The notes under the pieces: model-generated
The model's input: the letters and a program-made list of their open reading frames with translations, nothing else
Told to the model about the DNA's origin: nothing
The model's database searches: none
Shown here: positions 10,401-18,084 of the stretch, piece by piece
How the letters are laid out: every line of letters begins with the position of its first letter
Numbering within the stretch: the stretch's first letter is position 1
Translations under genes and position numbers: made by a program
Origin: JAUNBG01 sp964442735
Lineage (GTDB): Bacteria; Planctomycetota; Planctomycetia; Pirellulales; Thermoguttaceae
Direction of reading: 5' to 3'
Assembly (NCBI GenBank): GCA_964442735.1
Contig: CAYUAP010000065.1
Span: 1 to 28,496, forward strand
Length of the DNA: 28,496 nt

Positions 10401-12274
10401 ATCCCATCGATTTTTGTATGGAAATGGTACTCTTCTTTAGAACCTGTCTGGAGCAATATCGTGAATATGTACATGGTTCGGATCCTTTAATCGAAGATTT
10501 TTATAATGTCATTATGGCCTATTGTCTTGCCGGACTTCGTGCCGATAATATGCAGGCCGGATATGAATTCGCCAATATGGCCTGTGATAAATCTGTCTGG
10601 CTGGAATTTATTGACCGTTCTCAAGATTCGATTAAAACGTTGGAATCGACACGAAGTATTTTGGATATGATATCCAATAATGGTTATTTCGAAGCAAAAC
10701 CACTTCAAGCTCGAATTTATTTTCAGTTGGGTCGTTTATATTCCAATAGCGATAGAGAAAATAATAGCAGTAGAGAAAATAATAGCGATAAAGAAAATAA
10801 TAGCGATAAAGAAAATAATAGCGATAAAGAAAATAATAGCGATAAAGAAAATAATAGCAGTAGAGAGAAGTCGTCTTCTAATTATGAAATGGCTATTCAA
10901 ATCTATGACGAAATTGATAAAAATGAACAGATTCCAGAATATTTGTGGTATCATGGAGGGGCGTTGCGCGGTCTCGCTCTTAATTATTTGGAGCAACAAA
11001 ACGATGAAAAGGCCTTTGAAATTTTCAATAAAGCGATTCCTTTTTTTGAACAATTGATTCAGATCATTGATAATAACGACTTTAAAGTTTGCTTAATTGA
11101 GATATATTATCGAATCGCCCTATTACACTACGGTAAACAAAAAATTATCAATTATACACAGGCTCTGGAGTATTTTCAGAAGGCCGATACGATTTTTACC
11201 AGTTTTACGAAAAAGCAAAAGCTGGAAAACGCCGCATTTATTCTGCTCGTATGGAGTGCTTGGTTATCTCTTCTAAATAATAATTATATCTTGAATAAAG
11301 CAAGATCTGTTGTTAAAAAAGCGAATAATCTTTTACGAAACATCAGTTTTACCCAGGAGCTTTGTCTGAATTATATCGATTACAAGTTTGATGAATGTTA
11401 TTATTACATTTTAATGAATGATTTGGAGGAAGCACAAAATTCACTTAACGAGAGCTATCATTTTCTGTTGAAATTAAAAGAAGAGTCTGAAGAAAAACAG
11501 ACAAAATCTTGGTTTATCTATTATTCAATACAGGTCTATATTAATAATGAAAAACATGAAGATAAAGAAGGCTATATGCTGGTCGAGAAACATTTAGAGG
11601 AAGCCAAGGCCTGGTTAGCCGAAAATGAAGTGAAAAGGGACGAAAATATCATTTCTTGGGAGACGATATTGTCCACCTATCAGGACTATCGTATGAACGG
11701 TATCGTTTGTCTATGTTGTGATAACCAACCTGAAAAAGCGGAAAAAGCGTTTCAGGAGATTGACCCCTATGCCAGGGAACTTCAAATTTATAACATTTTT
11801 ACTCCTTTGCGTTACGCTCTCTATTTGGGAAATCGGGCACATGCTGCCTATTTAATGAAAGATTACGATAAAGTCCTTGAATATACCAATCTTGCTATTG
11901 AGTATTACAATAAAAAAGAAGATGTGTCGGAGTTGGCACAAGAAATGCCTTTTTACGAGATTATTCAATGGCACGCCTTGGGTAACTGGAAGCTTGGTAA
12001 TAGGGACAAGGCATTACAGGCCTGTGATTCCGTTCTCCAAAACATGGAAAATCATAAAGATCTCCATTATGATATTATTACATTAAACTACGTGGAATTA
12101 CTAAAAGTCAAGGGGGAAATATTATCGGATTCCGATAAACGTCTTGCCCGTGAAACCTTGGAACTGGCTAAAAATATGCTGCAAACACTATTGGACAAAG
12201 GACAGGAACAACATAGAATTTTAATGGATCAAATTGATAAAATGCTTGAAATACTCCCGGATGCTTCCAAATAA
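7439..12274 (+). CDS. Giant TPR protein with Asp/Asn/Tyr-rich N-terminal head
   Basis: The protein has 1611 residues with no signal peptide or membrane helix, so it is probably cytoplasmic. The first ~100 residues are almost only Asp, Asn, Tyr, Ser, Gly and His, in repeats of the type NYDD/SNYDD followed by HGNSN units. An acidic linker follows to about residue 230. The rest is helical tetratricopeptide-like repeats, for example AISAFHQSQNIW, DLDQALMVYQEAKDIL, SDEALDAFHRAIDAY, YRNALEAMNKAIAFL, KAFEIFNKAIPFF and DYDKVLEYTNLAIEYY. A seven-unit DKENNS tract interrupts the array near residue 1103. TPRs normally mediate protein-protein contacts, and no catalytic domain is visible. The ATG has GGAAGGA 8 nt upstream. 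The gene stands alone, with its own promoter and a dispersed repeat 38 bp after its stop. Confidence 0.85.
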   Translation: MTGDNDSDYNDSNYDDNNYDDSNYDDDDYDDDDYDDNNYDDSNYDNSNYDNNDYNEDYDDNGCSNSDYNDGDNGNNNHGNSNHGNSNHDGNNNNDDYFFDEENTKEQSVYKSLEILFELLDKQREKELESGADKSETPLSEIDGQDIFDALNTEDSDEFDSDLDPDLYPESYDDSELDSEKDEFMSSAMDENDWRFSEYSSEEEKDEFPEWEESKNDRIFEDSDSVTLDNIRELRGKVAGGDFHLRSELAYALIFYASNLKNKLTKEEAFAYYDEARSIFMDLVENNEPEYRTDCGKVMLQKVVYQLAHQEKDPPSMTTANEAVNWIRGIQDEIEGEIEDEIEVKWLLAEAYRLQAHCFQRNDLKNAAISAFHQSQNIWNEILNADEMKIDLHRYRNNLADTLYEMGGALINVGDLDQALMVYQEAKDILVSLVNEEHSSPFQLFIVQNSMAFLERQRGNITLALAYIDSALSMVKNEPEFHSNEYLAEVIDAHSLKCDILEEYNNYEEVLKTQKEMLRFYRNIEQKNAHKALEEINSNEEVEKPEEKEKKRLFFYGWYYRRTGMTLTLMHRSDEALDAFHRAIDAYRQLFQKVKLDIRDLITHITVNVSSLMLIDGRYEEAAQVMLLLINYMERELDAGRTEVESPYPMILTHYARILYNANLYRNALEAMNKAIAFLEKQMENGKIECQELYANTLGDRALLYSHHGLDPEQVIKDLTKSRSLLEYDILEGENYEFLELYLKVVRGEAEFYQDKEQFNEAFQTIQSLRPLLLSVLRNGHHEYLNDVHDVFSDLIRFSDNNDDNESEENCAKQCNDIILDLKKIQTIYAPETSFVDQLSNKNFIPSLNRVLPNDLEDCPELDDELSEEEVEKIKTMVPCDSEEVQRLLKAKTVVFNHFEEIVMSFEILYFRFNPDAKRRDNVIAWMEKMIPPIIDRLACGRLNIMGILTLFLNNYSSMKQVQSNDKEIKNSYMKWFQQGASYVTGDDPIDFCMEMVLFFRTCLEQYREYVHGSDPLIEDFYNVIMAYCLAGLRADNMQAGYEFANMACDKSVWLEFIDRSQDSIKTLESTRSILDMISNNGYFEAKPLQARIYFQLGRLYSNSDRENNSSRENNSDKENNSDKENNSDKENNSDKENNSSREKSSSNYEMAIQIYDEIDKNEQIPEYLWYHGGALRGLALNYLEQQNDEKAFEIFNKAIPFFEQLIQIIDNNDFKVCLIEIYYRIALLHYGKQKIINYTQALEYFQKADTIFTSFTKKQKLENAAFILLVWSAWLSLLNNNYILNKARSVVKKANNLLRNISFTQELCLNYIDYKFDECYYYILMNDLEEAQNSLNESYHFLLKLKEESEEKQTKSWFIYYSIQVYINNEKHEDKEGYMLVEKHLEEAKAWLAENEVKRDENIISWETILSTYQDYRMNGIVCLCCDNQPEKAEKAFQEIDPYARELQIYNIFTPLRYALYLGNRAHAAYLMKDYDKVLEYTNLAIEYYNKKEDVSELAQEMPFYEIIQWHALGNWKLGNRDKALQACDSVLQNMENHKDLHYDIITLNYVELLKVKGEILSDSDKRLARETLELAKNMLQTLLDKGQEQHRILMDQIDKMLEILPDASK
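7455..7712 (+). repeat. Low-complexity coding repeats (AATTACGACGAC-type)
   Basis: 12- to 15-base units built on AAT-TAC-GAC-GAC and AGT-AAT-TAC-GAC are iterated to about 7610. Three AACCATGGCAATAGT-type 15-mers follow near 7667-7705. Both encode the acidic head of the TPR protein. The units keep the reading frame, and synonymous variation among them is limited, which suggests recent expansion by slippage or recombination. Confidence 0.85.
10745..10870 (+). repeat. Seven tandem 18-bp units coding N-S-(D/S)-(K/R)-E-N
   Basis: Units of AATAGCGATAAAGAAAAT start at 10745, 10763, 10781, 10799, 10817, 10835 and 10853. The four central units are identical. The outer ones carry AGA or AGT variants, as expected if the array expands from its middle. 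The tract inserts a charged, probably disordered loop between TPR helices. Confidence 0.9.
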
Positions 12275-12311
12275 AAACGACAATCCAAAATACTAAAAAC
12301 ATAAAAAGATA

Positions 12312-12516
12312 GTAACCATTCACGATTGATTTTGGAAACACGGATATCACGGATAAACACAGATAGTCTGTCATAAAATACAATATTTACAATAGCAAAC
12401 CAAACATTGACATCTATTATAATAAATAATTTATCATAAAATAGTCTGTTTGTCAAAAAACTATCCGTGTAAATCTGTGTTATCCGTGATTTCACTTTAT
12501 ATCCGTGAACGATTAC
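12312..12516 (+). mobile_element. MITE-like element, copy A
   Basis: It begins GTAACCATTCACG and ends CGTGAACGATTAC, which are near-perfect terminal inverted repeats. The subterminal arms also mirror each other (CACGGATAAACACAGATAGT on the left, ACTATCCGTG...GTGTTATCCGTG on the right), around an AT-rich centre. It has no ORF, so it would be non-autonomous. It lies 38 bp after the TPR gene. Confidence 0.75.
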
Positions 12517-12828
12517 AAAAGATATAATCAAAATTAATTACAGTTTGAATAACAGATTTGAGAAAAGGTGGAATTAAGTATGAAAAACGATCGAACATCA
12601 TTCGGTTAATATTATCTTCACAGGACAAACGGCCTACAGTGTTTCAGGAATCATTTCTGTTTTAATTTTGTTTATACGATATCCGTGTTCTCCCTTGATA
12701 TCCTTGATATCCTTGACTCCATAAATATATCTTGTTGACATCCGTATTGAATAATACTTTAAAGTGGATTGACCAGAGTATTTGACAGAGGCCGGACTGG
12801 AATGGGAACGTCTTGTTCCCCCCTTCCG
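12517..12828. other. Gene-free stretch with 9-bp tandem repeat and hairpin
   Basis: No credible ORF is present. TTGATATCC is repeated around 12696-12715. GGGAAC (12804-12809) and GTTCCC (12815-12820) form a 6-bp hairpin just before the next AAACAGG hairpin. Nothing else is recognisable. Confidence 0.5.
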
Positions 12829-12854
12829 TAAAACAGGCGTCCTCGCCTGTTTTA
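12829..12854. repeat. AAACAGG hairpin, copy 2
   Basis: TAAAACAGGCG (12829-12839), loop TCCT and CGCCTGTTTTA (12844-12854) form a perfect 11-bp stem. It is about 73 bp after the stop of the Gfo/Idh gene, where a transcription terminator would be expected. Confidence 0.75.
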
Positions 12855-12926
12855 TTCCCATAAACGAATAGATAAATTTAAGAGTTACAAATTACACCAG
12901 ATGATAATTACTTCTCTTTATAAAGG

Positions 12927-14408
12927 CTATTTTACCTCAAAACCTTCCCGATATTCTCTTGTCTCCATTTTTTGAGCCTGCTGATTATCGATAAAGGTTT
13001 CTTTTTTCGGATCGAAGGCAAGCATGGTACCAAATGAAATTGGTGTTTTCCTTAAATCGACTTTATTTTTGTTTAAATGGACAAATGTTCTTTCGAACGT
13101 TTCCAGATTATTGTCGTGACCAGGAATATCAATGACCAAACGTCGGGCCTCTTCCGGAGAAACGGTATTCTTCTCTCCGAGATACCAGGAGATATTTCCC
13201 AAATGACTAATTCCGGCGGAAAGTTGTCCGGTACGAAGTGGGGCGTTCAAATTCTTCGCCGTTCGATGAAGAACACAGGTTATAAAATTATCGAAATGGA
13301 CATTATTATCAATACCGTTGAATTTTTTAATAATTTTACCTTTATTATCATACGCAATGGAAGATTGATATTGATAATGAACCCAATATCCTTCCGTACC
13401 GTATGCGATTACTCCGATATCTGCGCCATATATTTTTTCTGTCGGTAAACCACGTGTTTCAAAAACAAGAGTTTTACCATCGGCATAGTTGTAGATAGAT
13501 ACTTCCGTATTGGCTGTATCGCCTGCATCACGATAGGAGGGATCGTTTTTTTCTTCCGGATAACCCAGGCGTCCTCCATAGGAGATAACGTTAATCGGAA
13601 ATTCTTCTTCGCCGAGTACACATCGTGAAATATCCGTCTGATGCGGACCCTGATTTCCCAAATCGCCATTACCGTAAAGCCGTTGCCAATGCCAGTCGTA
13701 ATGTAACTTCGGTCGAGTCATGGGGTCGATTAACGGAGCGGGTCCGGACCATAAATTGTAATCGATCCCTTCCGGTACCGAATAGGCGCCTAATGCGCCA
13801 ATAGCAGGACGACGTTTATAACATAAACCACGTGCCAGTTTAACTTCACCGATTCCTCCTTCTTTAACGAATTTAATTCCGTCTTGTACGGAAGGAAAAG
13901 AACGAAATTGTGTTCCGACCTGACAGATACGATCATTTTCCAGGGCGGCAGCCAACAGGGCTCTTCCTTCATGAAGATTATGGCAAATAGGTTTTTCCAG
14001 ATAGAGATCTTTTTTCGCCTGCATGGCCCAAACACCACACAACGCGTGCCAATGATTCGGTGTCGCACAAGTAACAATATCCAAACCGGGAAGTACCAGA
14101 CCATCGCGCATATCCGCAACGATTGTCGGTCGTTTGCCTTGGTCTTTTTCAACGATGGAAGCCATTTTTTCCGCATGACTGCGATCCGGATCGCACAGAC
14201 ATATTATTTGTGTATTCGGATTCCTGATATACTGGTGCAGATGGGCCATACCACGACCTCCACAACCAACAAGCATAACGCCTAACAGATCGTTTTTACC
14301 AGGAACTTTAGTGGTCTCTGTCCCATAAATATGATAAAAACCGGAGACTCCGGACAGGGAACCCAATAATGTCCCCTGTAAAAATTTACGTCGCGTAAAT
14401 AATGTCAT
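12927..14408 (-). CDS. Tat-exported Gfo/Idh/MocA-family oxidoreductase
   Basis: The protein has 493 residues. The N-terminus carries a twin-arginine signal (TRRKFLQG followed by a Gly/Ser/Leu segment), so the folded enzyme is probably exported. The dinucleotide-binding Rossmann motif GCGGRGMAH lies at about 48-56. The family's EKP is at 138-140 within LYLEKPICHN. A GNQGPHQTDISR segment in the C-terminal domain holds the usual His/Asp region. These enzymes oxidise or reduce sugars with a bound NAD(P); the substrate cannot be read from sequence. It begins 41 bp after the ceramidase/isomerase fusion on the same strand, which indicates an operon. AAGGAATAATT precedes the ATG. Confidence 0.9.
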   Translation of the reverse strand: MTLFTRRKFLQGTLLGSLSGVSGFYHIYGTETTKVPGKNDLLGVMLVGCGGRGMAHLHQYIRNPNTQIICLCDPDRSHAEKMASIVEKDQGKRPTIVADMRDGLVLPGLDIVTCATPNHWHALCGVWAMQAKKDLYLEKPICHNLHEGRALLAAALENDRICQVGTQFRSFPSVQDGIKFVKEGGIGEVKLARGLCYKRRPAIGALGAYSVPEGIDYNLWSGPAPLIDPMTRPKLHYDWHWQRLYGNGDLGNQGPHQTDISRCVLGEEEFPINVISYGGRLGYPEEKNDPSYRDAGDTANTEVSIYNYADGKTLVFETRGLPTEKIYGADIGVIAYGTEGYWVHYQYQSSIAYDNKGKIIKKFNGIDNNVHFDNFITCVLHRTAKNLNAPLRTGQLSAGISHLGNISWYLGEKNTVSPEEARRLVIDIPGHDNNLETFERTFVHLNKNKVDLRKTPISFGTMLAFDPKKETFIDNQQAQKMETREYREGFEVK

Positions 14409-14449
14409 AATTATTCCTTAATCAAAAAACAACTCAAATTATATCCAGT

Positions 14450-16750
14450 CTACTGTTTGGAAGCATTTACAATTTGAATGGCAGTACGATCTATAAAATC
14501 GATACATTTAAAGAGATCGTCCGATGGTTCTTCGGGATTGGATGTATATTCAATACTAATCAAGACCTGACCTTGTTGATATTTTTTAATATTTTCCAGA
14601 TATTTGACCATATTACCTGTCCCGGTTCCCAAGGGAACGTCATATGCGGTTTTATTAAAGGGAGTACAGTCATGAATTTCCGTACCAAGCAATCGGTTTT
14701 TCAGAATCTTGATTCCTTCTTCCGGATGAAGTTCGGAACGAATCCAATGGCCGGTATCACTGAAGGCACCGATCATGGGCGATAAATTTTCGCACTGATT
14801 AAGAACGAGTTTCGGATGCCAGGTATTTGGGGATGCTTCTTTTGTATGACCGTGCATACCAATGGCGATTTTGTATTCGTTCGCAATTTTATCAAGCATG
14901 GGCAGGAGTTTTGGATCAGGTTCACTAACGAAATACTCAATACCGAGTTTTTTACTCTGTTCAAAAATTTTTCGACAGGCCTTTTCATCGGCGGGAAAAT
15001 TTCCGTAATAGAGGGCGATCATTTTTACATTAACACTTTTGAGTTTTGCATTAACCGCGTCAATTTCGGCATCGGTCAAGATGGCCGGGTCGAGTACTTT
15101 TGATATGTCGGAAGAAATCTTCTGGAAATTATAGCCTTCAATCAGATTTACATCCAGTGCGGCAACTTTATCCACCGATTCGAAGAAGTTGAAATTACGA
15201 TAGGAATAGGCGGCAATTGCGAGTTTCCAATTAAGTTTTTCCAGCGCTTTACGACCTTCCGACCGATTACCATAGGATCGATTGATCATTCCCAATGTCT
15301 TGGAAACAAGGATCTGCCCCCCTTGTGGTCCAACAACGTTGCTCTGGATAACGGCACCATAACCACCGTTTTTCACAGCTCGTTCGGAGGGAAGGTAGGT
15401 TCCGGAAGACGCATATCCCCAATCACGTGCACGTGGATCGGTTACACCTTCCTTTATATACTGTCCGGACCCATTGCATAGTTGAACGATGAATGTTTGC
15501 GTTGCTCTTGATCGAGCCTTAATCTGAATTCCGAAATCTGAATAGAGTTCAAATTGATTGGTACAGATAACGGCATCACCGATACGAAGAACATTGACCG
15601 TAGTCCACATCGTCGGTTTGGGATTCTTCGTTAGATCTTCATAACGTTTAATAATACGTTGATTCCAACCGAGTTGACCATCGCCGGGATTGTTCTTGCG
15701 TTTTTCGACTTCGGCTTTACTGTCTTCGTATTCCACTTTTGTGGGGATACGCTGGGGAAGTTCAATGACTTCAAACAGATTGCGAACAACCGGATTGTTC
15801 TGCTTGTCATTGACAACAACTTCATATGTTTCGTCAACGGCCCTGCTAATACGTCGGGCAATTTCGTTAATACGATCAGAGTTCCGCAAACGATCCATAC
15901 GAAGAGTGGCGTTGGACATATATCGAAGATGCGGTGAAAGATCACCGGCAGCACCACATAATGGAACTATTGTTATATCTTTTCCGTATTTATTTTTGAT
16001 TTTATCACGAGTTGGCCCCCAAAAATCACTGGAAATTTCACTTAACCCCTCTGTCTCCTGGGAAGGACAGGAAACATTAACGAGCATTCCGATTAAATTA
16101 TCCTTTTCATCCCAGAAGAACATGGAATTAACGTCATGATCTTCCATGCCTTCAATAGCACGGAAGTCGGCCCGATTAGTATTTCCATACATAATGGCGG
16201 TACCATCTGCATAACAGGCTCGTCGATTATATCCAACAACGGCATGTCCTAATCCATAGGAGTATTTCGCTTTTTTACGCGATTCCCAAGCTTCACGCGT
16301 TGCCTTTGCTATGATTTCTGTCGACCAGGAAACCCATTCTGAAGGCTTCATAACATCCTTGGGAACCTCCCATTGAGAATCGGAAACGACGGCACTGGTA
16401 TGGGTATGGGTGACGCCAACAATTAATTTTTCCGGATTAAAGCCGGGAATTTCTTTTTGTATCGCGTTCCGAAGCGGTAAAAAAAAATCGGATCGCGCCG
16501 AGACGATATCGACACTGATTACAAGTGCACAGTCTTCCTGAACATTGCCACTTCTACTTTCAACGGCAAGAATACTGGCTTGAATCGGATATTTTCCAAC
16601 CTTGCCTTGTCGGCGATGAAACTGACCTGACAGTAGAATTGGTTTATCCGGAGTTATACTACAAGTCTTCATACCAACATAAAAATCTGCCGCTGAAACC
16701 GTTAAACAACAGAGAAAAAATATTATAACCAAACTGATTAATCTTCGCAT
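14450..16750 (-). CDS. Secreted fusion: neutral ceramidase-like domain plus sugar isomerase/epimerase-like TIM barrel
   Basis: The protein has 766 residues with a signal peptide (RRLISLVIIFFLCCLTVSA). Residues ~22-490 match the neutral/alkaline non-lysosomal ceramidase fold: VGMKTCSITP at the start, the zinc-site GVTHTHTSAV at 112-120, LCGAAGDLSPH at 264-274, and GGYGAVIQSNVVGPQGG near 462. Residues ~505-760 match the xylose-isomerase-like TIM barrel: LNWKLAIAAYSYRNF, GMHGHTKE with His633, DTGHW 665-669, EIHDC 692-696 and a final SIEYT with Glu734. The two are usually separate proteins in my knowledge, and the joint is very short. Planctomycete ceramidase-like proteins rarely have proven substrates. 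AAAGGAG precedes the ATG. The Gfo/Idh gene follows 41 bp later. Confidence 0.82.
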   Translation of the reverse strand: MRRLISLVIIFFLCCLTVSAADFYVGMKTCSITPDKPILLSGQFHRRQGKVGKYPIQASILAVESRSGNVQEDCALVISVDIVSARSDFFLPLRNAIQKEIPGFNPEKLIVGVTHTHTSAVVSDSQWEVPKDVMKPSEWVSWSTEIIAKATREAWESRKKAKYSYGLGHAVVGYNRRACYADGTAIMYGNTNRADFRAIEGMEDHDVNSMFFWDEKDNLIGMLVNVSCPSQETEGLSEISSDFWGPTRDKIKNKYGKDITIVPLCGAAGDLSPHLRYMSNATLRMDRLRNSDRINEIARRISRAVDETYEVVVNDKQNNPVVRNLFEVIELPQRIPTKVEYEDSKAEVEKRKNNPGDGQLGWNQRIIKRYEDLTKNPKPTMWTTVNVLRIGDAVICTNQFELYSDFGIQIKARSRATQTFIVQLCNGSGQYIKEGVTDPRARDWGYASSGTYLPSERAVKNGGYGAVIQSNVVGPQGGQILVSKTLGMINRSYGNRSEGRKALEKLNWKLAIAAYSYRNFNFFESVDKVAALDVNLIEGYNFQKISSDISKVLDPAILTDAEIDAVNAKLKSVNVKMIALYYGNFPADEKACRKIFEQSKKLGIEYFVSEPDPKLLPMLDKIANEYKIAIGMHGHTKEASPNTWHPKLVLNQCENLSPMIGAFSDTGHWIRSELHPEEGIKILKNRLLGTEIHDCTPFNKTAYDVPLGTGTGNMVKYLENIKKYQQGQVLISIEYTSNPEEPSDDLFKCIDFIDRTAIQIVNASKQ

Positions 16751-17328
16751 GTCCTCTCCTTTCGGTGAATGAAAACTGGAATAATATGGTTTTTATTCAT
16801 ATAAAAACATCAATTCCATTAAAAACCTCAATTCCATTTTAATTAGGAACTTTTATAGTGGGTGGTTCCGAATACATCTTGAGGGAATATGGACGTTTCC
16901 TTGTCCACTTCCCGTCAAAATAGGCATACCCCTGAATTGACTTGAAGAAACCAATAACAGGAATCTATCGTTTTGATTCTGCATCTTCAAATTTCGTACA
17001 AACGATGATTATAAAAAATTTTTTATCGGCCGGCAATAGTTTGTTAAAAAAAAATGGCGATTTCAAGAGATTTAAAGGGTGTAACTTTTGTTCCGTGTAG
17101 TTGAAAGATCAATAAATTGTAGAAGGAGAAAATTTTTCCAAAAAAGTTTCAGAAGAAAGTTTGAGGAACTTTTTTCAAAAATTCCTCGCAAGGTATGGAT
17201 AATGGGAATAATTTCAAATATTTTGAATAGGACCTATACCTCGAAAACAAATGAATCCATTCGTTTTCTTCTTGTAATAGGTGGATACTTCACGGAAGGA
17301 AACAGAAAATACACCATTTTCAATACAG
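16751..17328. other. Gene-free upstream region of the fusion gene
   Basis: AT-rich, with no ORF I accept. An 18-bp tandem duplication occurs close to the fusion gene (AAAAACATCAATTCCATT at 16803-16820, near-identical copy at 16821-16838). The plus-strand ORF at 17088 starts with TTG and runs into the dispersed repeat, so it is not a gene. Confidence 0.5.
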
Positions 17329-17554
17329 GTAACCATTCACGAACGATTTTGGAAACACAGATATCACGGATAAACACAGATAGTCTGCCGTAAAATACAA
17401 TATATTACAATAACAAACTAAACATTTTTATCTGTGCTAATAAATAATTTTATCATAAAAAAGTTTGTTTGCCAAATAACTATCCGTGAAAATCAGTGTT
17501 ATCCGTGGTTTCACTTTATATCCGTGGTTTCACTTTATATCCGTGAATGGTTAC
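17329..17554 (+). mobile_element. MITE-like element, copy B
   Basis: It has the best terminal repeats in the window: GTAACCATTCACG at the left and its exact complement CGTGAATGGTTAC at the right. It is 226 bp because a 19-bp unit (ATCCGTGGTTTCACTTTAT, at 17501 and 17520) is duplicated near the right end. The right end lies about 50 bp beyond the stop of the small gene ending at 17603. Confidence 0.8.
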
Positions 17555-17602
17555 CAATGTAGTATCATTTCCTCTTCCCTTCCATTGTGTGAACAATACT
17601 TT

Positions 17603-17920
17603 TTAACAAAAATAATCAAGTTGGGTTCCCACTTCTCCAGAAATATCGATAGATCCGTTTTCTGAATCCATTTTATGGTTTTCCCTGGTAGAAACTGTAC
17701 TTGAAAATAGATGTCCATCGCCATCACGTTCGGAAGATGTTTTTTGCGATTCATTTTCAACGGTACCCACACCCGCCGACTTTTCCGCTCGTGTACGACT
17801 CTCGTGAAGACGAGTTGCAGCATCTGTACTCCGAACCGTTTCTTCGGATATGTTTTTTCGTTCGACCTGATGCGAACCCTGTATTCCCGCCGCTAATACT
17901 GAAGAAAAATCATTCGACAT
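17603..17920 (-). CDS. Small hydrophilic protein, probably planctomycete-conserved
   Basis: The protein has 105 residues and is hydrophilic with no membrane segment. It begins MSNDFSSVLAAGIQGSHQ. A charged, helical Arg/Glu/Ala stretch leads to KSAGVGTVENE, an Asp-rich DGDGHLF, and a C-terminal GEVGTQLDYF. From memory, small planctomycete hypothetical proteins share this plan (Ala/Gln start, A-G-I-G-T-x-E, D-R-D-A-D-G-R-R, G-x-x-G-x-x-L-D at the end). That recall is the main reason I accept it over the antisense and overlapping ORFs. The ATG is forced by an in-frame stop 12 bases upstream, and no good ribosome site is visible. It follows the DUF2156 gene on the same strand after 164 bp. Function unknown. 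Confidence 0.55.
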   Translation of the reverse strand: MSNDFSSVLAAGIQGSHQVERKNISEETVRSTDAATRLHESRTRAEKSAGVGTVENESQKTSSERDGDGHLFSSTVSTRENHKMDSENGSIDISGEVGTQLDYFC

Positions 17921-18084
17921 TGTTGATAATCTTTATTAAATGGATTATTGATAATATAAACTATAAATATAACCTATTACGGAATGAAAGTACTCCGTCC
18001 CAATAATCAACTTCCGGTTATATATTCCTGTTTCCAATGTTATACCCGTTTATTATTATACCCATTTATTACAAAATTACACTA

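Noticed and set aside
10745..10870. CRISPR-like repeat array
   Set aside because: The 18-bp units are contiguous without spacers and stay in frame within the TPR gene.
12634..12861. Minus-strand ORF of 75 codons
   Set aside because: It spans the AAACAGG hairpin and a 9-bp tandem repeat and shows no protein-like composition.
17088..17393. Plus-strand ORF of 101 codons
   Set aside because: It begins with TTG, lacks a ribosome site and its last 65 bases are the left arm of MITE-like copy B.
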